The notes under the pieces: generated by a model
What the model saw: the letters and a program-made list of their open reading frames with translations, nothing else
Databases searched by the model: none
Told to the model about the DNA's origin: nothing
Position numbers and translations under genes: made by a program
NCBI GenBank assembly: GCA_022605405.1
Contig: JABYQQ010000001.1
Coordinates: forward strand, 3,038,001 to 3,102,000
Origin: Earliella scabrosa
Taxonomy: Eukaryota; Basidiomycota; Agaricomycetes; Polyporales; Polyporaceae
Direction: 5' to 3'
DNA length: 64,000 bases
Shown here: piece after piece, positions 50,824 through 62,985 of the stretch
Layout: every line of letters starts with the position of its first letter
How positions within the stretch are numbered: the stretch's first letter is position 1

Positions 50824-52364
50824 CCCTCGAGGCGGCACGGGAAAGAAGGGCGCCTTGAGCCTGCTGCTGCAGTACGCACACTGGCACCCTGTGGGACCGC
50901 GTCGCCGCATGGCGCCCTCAGACCACCGGGATTGAGTTGGAGTGGGGGTCGAGGCCGAGGGTGCACCCTCCCCGGGACCCCGGACGAGTGTTGTCCATGC
51001 CTGGCAGGACGCTGTCTGTATGCATACAGAGGTACTGCCAGTACTGGGCCCGCCTTGTTCGCTCGCGGTGACGTAGGTCTTGACGATCTGTCGGACGCGG
51101 GCAAGCTGATTTTGTCCTCGCACGGCCGGCTGGCTTCCCGTCTTCTCCGGGGTGCTTCCCTTCGCGATGTGCTCCGCAGGCGCGCGCGCGGAGGACGCGT
51201 GCGGACCTTTGCTTAGCGCTCAGCTGGGATGCTGCGCGCGCTGTCGCTGTCGTCATCGACAGCAGAATGGGAGTGTTAGCCGTCGTTTCGCAGGCAACCC
51301 TGCGTAGTTGCAAGGGGGCGCAGTCTTCCACAGCGCGCGGGAGACGGCAACACGACAGTTGATGGCGAGGTGCACGCTGCGCGAGAGTTACATCCTAGGG
51401 AGAGCCGGCGGGTGGATCCCTCCACAGAAGTACTGTCATCAGCCCGATATCTTCCATTTGAGGAGGCGTCGATGCCCATAACGCACCATGAGGCCACAGC
51501 TCAGCAACGAGCGGCTGGGCGACCGGCAACGTCGGGCGGCGACGCGTGGAACTTGCGTGACTTGAAGCCCCGGGGCTGAACTGCCTCCTGGTGCTTTGGC
51601 CTCAGTCCCGGAGACATCGGCATGTCTCGCTGTCGTTCTTCAGGCTTCAGGTCCGCAAAACTCCGGCTGCTGCGTGAGTGGTATGACGCTTGTCTGAAGC
51701 TTCTTCGTGGATGCGTCTTCTTGTCGGAAGTCAACTTGTCTTGTCCGCAAGCTGGCACCACGCGCTGGTGGATTGAGGTATGGTCGTAATTGCAGCGGTG
51801 CAGTCGCCGCAGACAGTTTGGTTTGTCGTGAGCCTGAGAGGAGCATCTCGTGGCTGCAGAGAGCGAGCATGGCAGTGTCACGACCGAGTGAGAGGCGGCG
51901 CCGGGAACGTGGAAAATACTAGATATGGAGCCACACGTGGCGGTGTCAGTACACTTCCCGTTCTGCCCGAATGGGCGCCTGTGGTTCCGGGTGGCAAGAA
52001 GACCACGACCATGTTCGTCCACGCAGCCGGGACTTAGGCTTGAAGCTTCCAACGCCTTGCAAACTCGCACGGAACATACAACAGGTGAGGTTGACACACA
52101 TGGTGTACCCAGCTAGGCTGCCCGAACGACTTTGCTCAACTCAGACTAGTCCCAGACCGTGACTGTCAATAGGGATCTACGTACTCTACCACCCTTCAAG
52201 CTCAAGGCTTCCTTGGTGGCGCGGCCTCCCGGGTCGCCTGAACTGATTGCCCTGACCCAGCTTGCTGATACCACTGACTGCAAAAGCTTCTGAGTTTTTT
52301 GCGCCGTAAGTCACCGAAGCCTTTCGCATTTACTCTGCTAGTCTGAGCTGTACGGATCTTACAG
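50824..52364. other. Intergenic and MED12 leader, 1.5 kb
   Basis: No gene was recognised until MED12. A plausible 59 bp 5' UTR intron (52306-52364, donor GTAAGT, acceptor TTACAG) ends exactly at the MED12 start codon; the exon before it has an in-frame stop, so translation should begin at 52365. Confidence 0.45.
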
Positions 52365-55300
52365 ATGGCGAGAAGGGAGAAATCCAACGCTCTGCCCATA
52401 CATGAATCTCGCCCCCCACAATGGCTTCCCAAGGCTCATTTATCCGCGGACTTGGGTCAATCACGTCCTACACTCACTTCGTGAATATACATCTGACGGT
52501 TCTTGCAGGTTACATTGGGTTCCATCCACCCAGACCCCACCAGATGGAGGAGGTCCTGACGGAGTTGAACATGAAGAACGGGCTGATTGTGCAGCCCGAT
52601 GTTCCAGTAGGCTGTGTTCCTGCACCCCCTGATTACAGGCTTGTTCATGCTCGCACAGGCAGAGACGTATAGTGCCCAGGACTCCGTCCGCAAGCGGCTC
52701 ATGCAAGAAAATGCCCTGAGCGAGCTGGAAGAGTTGATGAATCAGATCTTCACACGTAAAGCTGAGAGCGTACCTGCTATACCGTAAGTATACAATCTGG
52801 TATAGTGCGATCGACATCCTGATCCTGCTCACCAGTGCTTCGTCATTCCGCCTGCCATCGCGAGTCACGCTAAACGATGCCAAACGAAACGCTTGGTTTG
52901 CCGACCTTGCCAACTCGGACGTACCGCTCTCTAAACTTGGGAAGAACGTCCCTCATGGCGCCAAAGGCCACGATCTGCTCGACTTGCTTCATACCAACAA
53001 CGTTGCGATTCCTCGAGCGGTGTGGTTCCTGCGTGTCTTCGGCGCCAACGAGTCTGTTAGTCGAAAATTTCCCTCGCGCGCAAGGATGGTTCCCTGATTC
53101 TTCTTCCCCTAGGCCGGCTTACGCAACAAGCCCAATTACAACCCCACTCAGTACAGCATCGAATGGGCCAACGTCATGACGACGTATTTGAAGAAACAGC
53201 TCGCTGAAATTGCCCTGCCCAGCGCTCCCCGTCCCGGTCTGAACATCAAGCAGACATTCAAAGGTGTCTTATCGGAACTTGAGTCTAGAGAGAAGTGGAT
53301 TTCTAGGTTCACGTACTGGTACGTTAATGAAGCAATCGCACGATGGGCGGGGCTGACCGTGCATTACGCGTGTGATGTCAGTCTCAGCCTTCTGCGCACG
53401 TTCTACGCGGAGGGCCTCGTCGACAATCGGACATTCCTCTCATGGCTAGTCCAACAAATGGGTATATGCAACCTAGCACAAGCCGGATTCGTCGCTCGGC
53501 TGGCGGACGAGTATGTGGAGGGCATGCTGGTCAGTCGGGCGCTGACCCGCCCGTTCTTGGAAGTGTGTTTGGCTAAATCCGTAGAGGTGTGTCCTTTTTT
53601 CCATGTCACTGTGGTCTTGCATTCAATGCTTGGTGCGTGTAGATTGAGAGCACCTCCGCCAAAGAATTTCTGTCCAATACGGCGAACATCCTCCGAAACT
53701 TGATATCGGTATGTCGGGAGATACGATCGTAGGATTTGCCACTGATGGGATGTCCAGCGCTCGTTTCTGGCCCTTCCCGATGCTGCCATCAGTCCTCGCA
53801 TCCACATACACTATGGTTCGACACTGGAGGAGATCCTGCAAGACAACTTTGCGGCAGATGGAGCCGACGGCGCCCCGCAGCAGAATCTCCAGAACTTGCA
53901 CCAGATAGTGTTCGACACTCTATCCGATGTGCAGCGGAGAAACGAAGCCATGCTGTTCTATCACCTTCCGCCACGGGTCTTGGGCACGCTTTCCTCCGCC
54001 CTGTCGGACATCAAGGTGAGCCGAACCACGCCGCGTTTGTTCTGTCCAGGACGGTGCGCTGAGCTGAGCTGCCGTAGCTGCTCAACTCCATCTCGGGCAA
54101 GACCGATATGTCCAGCGTGTCGTTCTTCGACGACAGCTCGGAGATGTCGGACTCGTTCTCCAGCAAGCTCGATTTCCTGTTGACGTGGAGCGTCACCCCG
54201 CTCCAGTACGGCGACCACCGTCCGTATGGAGCTGCTTGCCTCCTCAAGCTGTGGCGAAATAAGGCCGAGGAGCGAGCGATCAGACGAGATGCACCGTCGC
54301 CGGACGAGCACATCCAAAGTCTCTTGTTTCACTGGCTGAATAGCTCCGAGGTCGCGGGCGACTCCAGTAACCTGCCTGCGGTCGCGCTGTTGTTCGGCCA
54401 GCTGGTGACGCATGGGCTGTTCTCGTATAGCGACTATATGCAGCACCTGATCGCCAGAGGGGAAGAGGGCCTTTCGTATACCGAACCTTCGGTGAGTGCG
54501 ACTATACCCCTTCCTTGAGTACCCACTCATATGGTTCTCTAAAGGAAACTGTTTCACGACATCGCGAGTTCCTCCGATGGATACCTCTGCATGACGCGGG
54601 CCCCGCGCTGTTGAACCAACGGAAGTCGATCCTGTATGGCTTGCGTATGAGGGAGACGCCAGAGGAAGCGAACGAGAAGGAGATACGGAAGGAGTTCCGC
54701 TCTCTCCTGCCGGAGCTCTTTGGTGGTAAGGTTTGAATCGTCGGATATGTCGATCATGACGCTAATGCCGAGATATTACAGGAGAGTCGCTCTCGACGGA
54801 ACCTTTGACTACCACTTTCTGGCAGTCCTGCAGCACCTTGCTGAAGTCAGCACGCTATGAGCAAGTGAAGACCATCAAGCACTGGTTGTTGCCCATCTAC
54901 AAGAAGTTCCTATCGAGGTCAGTGATCTGGGCCCAGTGAAGGAATACTACTTATGCTTTGATAGTCATGCCTCCTTGCTTGAGGCCGAGAGCACGATTTT
55001 ACGCGTGTTCACCCTATCAGTGATTATCATGGCTCGTGTGCGCTCATACGGGTCCATTCTGGATGTCAGTTCAATGCATACGTCTACCCGAATTCGTAAG
55101 CTGATTCACCGACAGATGTCTCTGTACACATTGGAGCATGTGTCAACTAGCCCCCTCCTCACGGCAGTCATCGAGACCCTACGCCAACACATGGAGGTGT
55201 GGGCTTGCATGAACCGCATGAAGGACGTCGCAACTGCGCTCTGGGCAGTGCATCAGACATGGCGGAGTCGCGGCTCTCAGAATCGGGTCCTGCTCAAGCT

Positions 55301-58300
55301 CCTGGCCGAGGTCGACAACGACTGCTACCTGGAGCCCGCGGCTCGGGAACAGATGCTCTCCGATATCTCCGCATATACTCATGTGAGTTATGTCGCTGGT
55401 CTGTCTGAACGATGTTGATGCCCTCTCCCATAGGCTCTGTTCCCCACCAACGAGAATCCCAACACGGTACCTCATGTACTCCCCGAGATACTGATGCTAG
55501 CTACCGATCCGAGCCCTGAAGCGCCATCTCTACTCGCCAACAGCCTCTGGTACAAGTACATGACATCGCCGGACTGGGCTTGGAAGGTCTGGGACAACAC
55601 CATAGCGAGCCTGCGTCAGATTCCGTCCATGATTTCCGACATACCCGGCCGTCGCGCATGCGCTCTCCGATATGCCGTCTTTCTGCTCCACGTCGACCAG
55701 CACCTCCCGCGTGGATTCGACGAACAGATTCGCTCGTGGCTGCTGGGCTCCGGAAGGAACGAGATCGCGGCGTTGACCACGGAGAGCTGGGACGTGGTCA
55801 CCGTGGTCCTGCTCTACTTGGCTTGCTACGGCGCGCTCGCCACGACGACGATACTCGAGAGCTTGATCTTCGAAGTCTGGCAAGCAGGCGCCAACGTGTC
55901 GTCCGAAGAGCAAGGGCAGTCTCTCGAGACGCTCCTCACGTCCGTCAACACCTTATTCAAGCACCTCCTTCTCCTCGACGAATGCGGGACAGGCCTTCCT
56001 CCGGCGGACGTCTTCGAGGCTCAGGGGCTCCAGACACGCCGCCGGGACGTCTTCCGAGAGCCCCACTTCTCGCTCCTCGTGGCCAACTTCCCGGCGCTAG
56101 TGCTCATCGAGCAGAACAAGTGCTTCTCGGAGCCCCTGCGCATCGCGTCGACGACGCTCCGGAAGACGATGTGCCGAGTGAATGTGTTCCGCCAGGGTGT
56201 ATACCGCGACTTGGACGCGGTGCGGATGACGTTCGAACGGCTGCTCGAGTCGCAGCACATCTCGGACGACCTGCACAACCCCCTGGTCGAGGCGCTCCGG
56301 CTGATGCTCAACGACGCTGGCCAAGGTACGTGGTCCGCTCCCTTTCGAGCCTTGCACCCGTCATCTCATTGGTTTCGTCGGTATCATGCTCCAGACGGTC
56401 CGGTGACGGCAGCTGATTGGAAGTCTGTGTCTTCGGTGCTAAGCCACTGGAAGCTGGCAGCGACTTCCATCGAGATCCGACTGTCGATCAAGCAGCTGCA
56501 GGAGGGCATGTCGAGGGAGTCGACCCGACAATTGGCGTGCTCGAGCCTGGACAAGCTCACGAGCGCTGTGTTCTACTCGTGCAAGAAGCCAGAGGAAGCG
56601 GACTTCATCGCCGACCTGATCACGGACGTAGACCGCTCTGTCGCTGGCAAGGTGAGCACGACGGTGATGTCGGACCCAAGTATCGCTGCTGATGCGTGAC
56701 GTCGGCCAGTTCGTGAACGCAGGCCTCAAGCGGATCACCGACATATTCCGAGAATGGGATCCCATGAAGGACGACACGACGCACACCGATCTGAAGAAGT
56801 GCGCGAGCGAGATCCTGCGCCTCCTTGCGAACATCGTCTCGCCCTTCAGGAAAGACGCGTCCCTGCCTCCGGTCGACCCCCATATCCAAGATCCGTTGTT
56901 TGCAGTCTTGTGTGCGAAAATCGCGAACATGACCGAGGTCATGGCTGGTCTTGTGCAACAGCCTTGGGACGAGAAAGCCTCGCGCGCGTCGCAGGCCGTC
57001 ATCTTCCTGGCGCGCATGCTGCAGTTCCATCTAGGCTTCCTGTCGACGGGTAACCAGCAAGCGTCGACAGGTGGCCAGCAAGCGTCGACGTGGAGTCAGC
57101 AAGCGAAGGATCTTGCGGAGGACCTCTGCTACAACCTCACACGGTTGGCCCTGGTGCGTACAAAGAATATTGAAACGAAGGATCTGTATCGACCTAAACC
57201 CGCAGATGCACGGAGCAGGCGAGGGCCTCAACATGCTCGCCTTCCCACTGTTGCTCGATACACTTTGTTACACACTAGATGGTGCGTCCTGTCCACCTCC
57301 ACGCCGTCTCTCTCGCGCTCACGCTCGAGATCCACCCACAAGCCTCAGAGATGCCCGTCGACTCACGCACAACAGCGCCGTTCGACCCATTCCGGAATTA
57401 CCCCGAGTTCAACCTTTCCGACCTGCCCGCGGACATGCCGCCCGAGTACAAGGCGCGCATGCGCACCCTCCTCCCGTACGTCGCGCTCAACCCCGCCGTC
57501 GATGCGCTCGTCTACACCACGCGCGACGTGTGCGGCTCCGTCGTCGCCACCGTCCCCGTCCAGAACCGGCCCTGGGAGTGGACAGAGTACATCGGCGAGA
57601 ACCCGCCCGGCCCCGGCGAGCCCGCGCGCGACCGTGACCGCACGCTCGACGACCGGCCGCACGTCAGGAATGCGGCCGCGCTCTCCCTCGACCTCTTCGA
57701 CGCCCGCGTCACCGGCGATCGCGTCATCCCGCCACTGGTACCCCCCGCTGTCTCCATCGCACAGGCCGGTGCTGGCGGTGGGACAGCGTCGTTGTCGGAG
57801 GACGTGGACATGATGGCCGAGGAGAATCTCCGCGCACTGCAGGACGATCTCTATGCCGAGGGCGCGTTCCGGCGTGACTGGCGCGAGACACGGATAAGCG
57901 TCGAGGACGCCATCGCTGCCGGCGCTGGGACAGGGGGCCGATCGAGGACGGACCAGGAGGACAGCGTCCCACCACTCCCCGCGCTCACCGGACACGGACA
58001 CGGCGGTGTGGGCTCGAGTGACCACCACCTTCGTGCGTCTGCGTCCTCACGACGGCCTTCGCCAGCGTCCTCGGTGCGCTCCGGGGGAACCGGAGCGTTG
58101 GGATCTGTGCGGCAGAGCCCCGCGCATCCGCACAGCCGGTTGTCAGTGTCGACCACAGGGGATGTGGAGGGGCATGATGGCACGACGTCGGCCTCGGGCT
58201 CGACTAACAAACGCAAGATGAGCACGATCGCGGAGGACGACGAGATTGAGTTCGTAGAGGGCCCCATACCTGCGTCGGCGCGACAGAAGCGAGAGGGCTC

Positions 58301-58352
58301 GAAGGCGCGGACAGCGGGGAAGACGACGACATCGAAAGGGAGGAAGAAGTGA
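52365..58352 (+). CDS. MED12: Mediator complex subunit 12 (Srb8)
   Basis: MED12 belongs to the CDK8 kinase module of Mediator with CDK8, cyclin C and MED13, regulating RNA polymerase II in the nucleus. The predicted protein has 1679 aa in 18 exons: 52365-52455, 52509-52606, 52659-52783, 52836-53055, 53113-53318, 53382-53586, 53643-53708, 53758-54015, 54078-54491, 54545-54725, 54782-54917, 54965-55064, 55116-55382, 55434-56325, 56395-56651, 56710-57153, 57206-57281, 57349-58352. N-terminal markers are RPPQWLPKAH, GYIGFHPPRP and RLPSRVTLNDAKRNAWFADL; the LCEWAV-type region includes LDLLHTNNVAIPRAVWFLRV, IEWANVMTTYLKKQLAEIAL and SRFTYCLSLLRTFY. The C-terminus has TTAPFDPFRNYPEF, NRPWEWTEYIGE and RDWRETRISVEDA, then a basic tail (KRKMS, SKGRKK). 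The 69 bp intron 56326-56394 is stop-free and in frame. A 21 nt tandem repeat (57049-57105) codes Gln/Ala/Ser units. Confidence 0.93.
57049..57105 (+). repeat. 21-nt tandem repeat inside MED12
   Basis: Two full 21 nt units and one partial unit code GNQQAST, GGQQAST and WSQQA. The unit length keeps the frame, so copy-number change would alter a flexible linker without disrupting the protein. Confidence 0.6.
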
Positions 58353-58682
58353 TGGACGGTGGGCTTCGGAGGGTCGCTGCTTCTCGCCGCGTTTCTGTAA
58401 CTTATGACCTTGCTTTGAACACTGCTTCTGAATATTCCGGCCTTCTATATAAGCCCTCGCCCCATACCAACCCAAACCAAATGTTCGCAAGCATGACTAT
58501 CAAGGAGTATGCAATAGGGTACGTGCGCGATACAATACGATGTGAGAAGCAACGGATAGCGCGGATGAATAAGGATACAATGCGAGAATGGCCCGTCATG
58601 CACTGAGATGATACGGCGAAGAGGGGACGTGGGGGTGGTACAACGAGTATAACAAGGGGACATGCACCGACCATGGCCGTTC
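58353..58682. other. Convergent intergenic, 330 bp
   Basis: MED12 and the minus-strand RING gene end here. Only their probable 3' ends are expected; nothing else was seen. Confidence 0.4.
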
Positions 58683-59789
58683 CTACGGGAAGAAGCCATC
58701 AAAGGGGCCGTCCATGGCGCGTCCGCGGGTAGCCTCCTTTGGGGCCGACTCCCGCTGGACGCCAGCAACACTGTGTACGACGTTCTTGACGATGTAGTTC
58801 TCCGCAGGCTTGGCTTTGATGAGCACACGGCACGTTGGACAGTTGTAACTGGGCTGCGGGGTCGTGCTGAGAAGCATCGCAATCTCGCGCTCCAGATTGG
58901 CCCGGGTGTGGTGGGGAAGGTCCGGACGAGCGAGCGCTGCCCTCCATTGCGCCGGAATGAGCCTCTGTGCGTCGTAGTTCGGATGCTTGGCAAGATGTTG
59001 CACGTATGTGGCATTGAACCAATCCCGGAGACAATCCTGGCAGTATGTGTGCCCACACGCCAGCCTGAATTGTGGTCGGACCGCGGAACGTGAGTGCCGA
59101 GTATGGGCGACGGTGGGAAGAGGACGTACGAGTATGGATGCCACATCTTGAGCTGGCATATCTCGCAGGTGACATGTTCCTCGATGGTAGATAAGAACTA
59201 TTCAGAGCGTCAGTGAGAATAATCACAAGTGCCACCCTATATGCGCATGTACCTCTTTGAATGGGCGGTCTGTAGGCTGCCCTGTTGACTGTCCTTGTGC
59301 AAGAGGAAAAGATTCCAGGGCTGGGGGCACCTACATTTGCAGGGATGTGTCAGCCATCATACAGTTGCTCATATGATTTTTCACTCACTGCCTGGACAGC
59401 GGCGATTTGAGCCTTCAACCTCTTGTTCTCCTGAATAGGCAAACCGTGGAGGGTCAACAACGTACCTTATGTCCAACTTAGATACCACGCACCTCTTCGA
59501 GCTCCTTGATCCTCCTTTCAGCCAGGTTGGGCGAGCCCGAAGGCTTCTTACGGGGAGGTTCGTCCTCGTCCGAGGATATCTCGATGATCTCGGCGGCAGA
59601 GGGGAGGGGTGCGCGGGCCTTCTGCTTTCCACGCTGTTTGGAGGTCTTGCGCTCAACGGGCTGCCTCTTGCGAAGTGGTCCATCGTGGATGATGAGGATC
59701 GAGTCGTTGTGCGATGGCCCCGCGTTGTCGGGTGGATATGGTTGGGGCTGACGACTGGCGTGTCGGACGGCAGCGCGTGTAGCAGGCAT
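58683..59789 (-). CDS. RING-finger E3 ubiquitin ligase with SUMO-interaction-like motifs
   Basis: The predicted protein has 288 aa from exons 59493-59789, 59389-59430, 59253-59330, 59130-59197 and 58683-59064 (minus strand). The RING is Cys150, Cys153, Cys165, His167, Cys170, Cys173, Cys237 and Cys240 (CEIC, CGHTYCQDC, CPTC), a C3HC4 set with an unusually long gap of 63 residues before the last pair. RING proteins recruit E2 enzymes to ubiquitinate targets. The N-terminal 99 residues are basic with two hydrophobic-then-acidic motifs, ILIIHD (31-36) and IIEISSDEDE (68-77), which look like SUMO-interacting motifs. A short coiled coil (RRIKELEEENKRLKAQIAA) precedes the RING. A SUMO-targeted ubiquitin ligase role is an inference. 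The start at 59789 has a CACCACC context; the longer frame upstream has no ATG. Confidence 0.82.
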
Positions 59790-60698
59790 GGTGGTGAGTA
59801 GAACAGATGGTGGGGAGGGATGGAGAATAGAGCGGGTGGAGGTCGCTGAAGACGACAGAGGCAGAGTCTGGAGTGAGGCCAAGCTGAGAGAGCGGACGAG
59901 GGCGGCCTGGTGGCGGTTGGAATTCAAGCCGCCGAGCGCCTAGCCGGGCTCATTAAAGTCGCGCTCCATCGCCGACGCGTCCTTTTCGGTTCATCACGTG
60001 CTCCCCGACACGACAATAGCGCCCGCAACTCCGACTCGCCAAGCGTAAGTTCTTCAAGTTCAGCTTCAAGTTCAAACGTTCAAGTCGTGAGCATCACAGA
60101 AATTTGGCACATGCCTATAGCGACTGTGTCTTGCCGCGTGTGCTCTACGGGTCGACCTGGCCCGCAACGGAACTAGCACTGTTCCAATGACGCCGGTCGC
60201 CGCCGATCGGAGACAAGCACGAACTTGTCTACAAGTTGTCTGACTAACTTCGAATGCGCCATGTCCGAGTCCACATAGCGATGGACGTTAAATCGGCTAT
60301 ATGATTCACCCAGATGGTCAACGGAGAAAGGAGACTCGTTCTCCGTCCGAGTCTCAAGGTCAGCCTGCACAACACGGTCTCAGACTCTCAGGGAGTGAAC
60401 GTTGCATTAGGCATATGATACGTGGGGCCTCTACATGTGCATTATAAGGGGCAAGGACGACGTCATGCGTCACTGAACTATGGTACTACAGCTGCGGCTC
60501 CTACCAGAGTGTGGAGGTGCTCCGCCGTGTCTACTGCTCCGTCTCTAGACGGAGGATCTAGGGTCATCTCGCCCATCTCGCCGTTGGCGATGGGCGAGGT
60601 GCGCGAATTGCGCACGCCCTCGACCTGTCGAGACAACCAGCCCTGTTCGGATGTGAACAGATCGTGTCCGAGGCGCTACCGTCCACGGCTTGTGCAAC
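59790..60698. other. Intergenic, 0.9 kb
   Basis: This spacer is the promoter of the RING gene and the 3' flank of the minus-strand membrane protein gene. No other gene was recognised. Confidence 0.4.
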
Positions 60699-62363
60699 TC
60701 AGGGCATAAAGTCGGGATGTTTGTGATCGAGGTCCGTACTGTCATTCGAGGCCGGGGTGTACGCTCCGTTGCTCGTCGTTCTCGACATCGTCCGGCCCGG
60801 GTCCAGCACGACATCGACCTGCTCCTGGACCGCGACGCTGACCCGGACTTGTGGAGGCGTCCGCTTGAGCTTGTTGAACGCGTTGGCAAAGTCGACTCGG
60901 CGATCATATGATTGAACCTGACTCCCGCTCTGTATGTGCGGAAAACGGGTTAGAGAGAGAGCCCATATGCTCGTGGAGGGAGCAGCACGCGCCTCTTTAG
61001 AAACCACGCCATCAGCCTCGTCTTCACGCAACTTCAATCGGGCGTTGAGCATCTGTGCACCTTCGTCAGCTCACGTACTACACGAGCGCAACGCCGATAG
61101 AAACATACAGCCAGAAGAGTGCAACTACAGTGAGGAGAGCGGTCAGTCAAGCACAAATACACCATATATGGGAGGTCACTCACGTGTAGATACGACCCAT
61201 GGGGAAACCGATAATAATATGGTAGTTGGTGTCAGGGACCGTACTCTATAGGCATCCGCTGTCAGAGACCGTTCTCGCGGTTGAACGAGGACTACTCACA
61301 TATACTATGAGATCCCCGAGCTACCGTCAACGATCGGAGGTTGTCAACAAACGCGCGGAGCAAACGGACCGACAGCGCACTCACAGCGAAAATGGAGGTA
61401 AGGACTGAAGACTCGATGAAGGCGTGTGCCACGCGGTTCCTGAACGACTGGTGACCTAAATGTACTCGGTGAGTTGCAGCCCCAATGCCGACCTCACAGG
61501 AGCACTTACGTCTGAACCCCGAGCGGCTTTGGACAAGGTAGTAAATCAAGCAAGCACTACAGGAGCAACCAAGTTAAGCATCTGCTTGACCGCCTTTCCC
61601 AGTGGCTACTCACGAAGTGATACCATCGCAGAGCACGGCAGTGGCAAGCCACGAGTCGATGATCGGCAGAAGAAGCCGGAAGTCCGAAACGCTGCAGACA
61701 CCACACCGTTCAATATGCACACATATAACGGTAGAACAAAGAAGACATACGCAGCATGGGTGAACGCGAAGATCGTTCCGACGAGACCGAGAATGGTGTT
61801 TGCCAGGCTAAGAAGCAGAATGGTGGCGAACAGTGTGCGAGATTTGCTCAGCTTCCAGACGCGGAATCCGAAGTAGACTTGAATCGGGGCCGCGGTGCTG
61901 TGAACGTGCATGCAAGGTGAGCCTCGTGGCCGCGCACGGAGAGGGCTAAGGTACGCACACTGCGAGGAAAAGCGGTGTGGTGGTGAACGGCCATGGCGCG
62001 CTGGTCAGGTAGATCGGGTTCGTCCAATTGTCGACAATGTAAGACCACAACAACCAGCACAACGCGACCGTGTGTGCGGTGTCAATGACGAAGGTCCATG
62101 TCACGAGCAGTCTGGAGTTCGCGTGACCGTGAGTCAGGGCGATCGATCGAGTAACGTAAACGCAGCGTCAGGGCTCAAAAGAAGACTTACTGTGTCGTCC
62201 AGCTGTCGCGGAACAACCGCGTCCGGTACTGCACGAACTGCAGCACACTGAACCCGTAGAAGAACGCGTTGACGCCCACGCCCACCACGACCGCGCCGAG
62301 GACCTGGTCCATCGGAATCATGGCGAGAATCGCCTCTGGAGGCGCCGCTGACAGATCCGCCAT
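60699..62363 (-). CDS. Multi-pass membrane protein (DUF6534-like)
   Basis: The predicted protein has 373 aa from ten exons on the minus strand: 62191-62363, 61959-62111, 61751-61897, 61614-61691, 61510-61556, 61385-61455, 61300-61320, 61184-61245, 61109-61124 and 60699-61052. At least six hydrophobic helices can be read: LGAVVVGVGVNAFFYGFSVL, TWTFVIDTAHTVALCWLLW, FTTTPLFLAVTAAPIQVYF, LFATILLLSLANTILGLVGT, WLATAVLCDGITSACLIYYL and SVLTSIFALGDLIVY. The signature near the end, IIIGFPMGRIYTCTLLAMLNARLKL, fits the large Agaricomycete family now labelled DUF6534, whose function is unknown; the topology recalls seven-helix proteins. The C-terminal 110 residues are hydrophilic and cytosolic by composition. 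Several exons are tiny (21, 16 and 47 nt), but the phases fit throughout. The order of the small exons 6-9 is the least certain part. Confidence 0.82.
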
Positions 62364-62481
62364 CGTGAAAACGTGAACGCCTCGTCAGATGGGAAAGGAG
62401 TGGACGTCGACAAGGAGGGACAGGGTCCCAAGGCGCCAGGCGGGAAGAGGGGAGGACTTGCAACGTTGCCCGCGCCCCGCC

Positions 62482-62488
62482 ATATATA
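62482..62488 (-). promoter_or_regulatory. TATA box of DUF6534-like gene
   Basis: On the minus strand this reads TATATAT, about 120 bp before the start codon at 62363. Confidence 0.45.
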
Positions 62489-62920
62489 CACCGTCGCGCT
62501 GCGGGTCGCCGAAGCCGAGACTGACCCTGGATGGAGCGGACAGCGACGCCTGGACGGGCTTGGTGGCGGCGAGAATCAGGCCAATAATCCCGAAAATTGA
62601 GGCATCAGCTGGGGGTCTGTAGCCGAACGATCGCGCTTAAGTTTCGCCTGGCTGAAACTCATACAGAAAATGAACGGAACGCGCAGCGCGTCCCGCGGAG
62701 TGCAACTTGCAATATTGCATGGGTCGCGGTTGCGTCCTTTCAGTGTTCATTCTCTCGCAAGAGCTGTAACGGCATGTGAGTGGTAGAAGATGTTCATATT
62801 CGTGTTGTGGTCCGGTCGGTGAGTTCGACCCGCGAAACTGTAAACGTGAGACTGCGATCTCCAATCTGATGTGAACCACAGTATATATACCATAAGAGGA
62901 ATGGTTCGCAAATTGTCTCC

Positions 62921-62936
62921 GCGAGTCGCGACTCGC
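62921..62936. repeat. 16-bp perfect palindrome
   Basis: GCGAGTCGCGACTCGC reads the same on both strands. It lies about 35 bp from a TATATATA run and could be a dimeric protein-binding site. Confidence 0.5.
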
Positions 62937-62958
62937 AACGGAGAACACTTCATGCGAG

Positions 62959-62985
62959 TTCATGCGTCGTGTGCGACGTCATGAA
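62959..62985. repeat. Imperfect hairpin
   Basis: TTCATGCGTCG pairs with CGACG-T-CATGAA around a TGTG loop, with one bulged T. The right arm contains GACGTCA, one base short of the CRE/ATF palindrome. Confidence 0.4.

Noticed and set aside
59790..59927. N-terminal extension of the RING protein
   Set aside because: The extended frame starts with TTG and has no ATG before 59789, where a good CACCACC start context is found.
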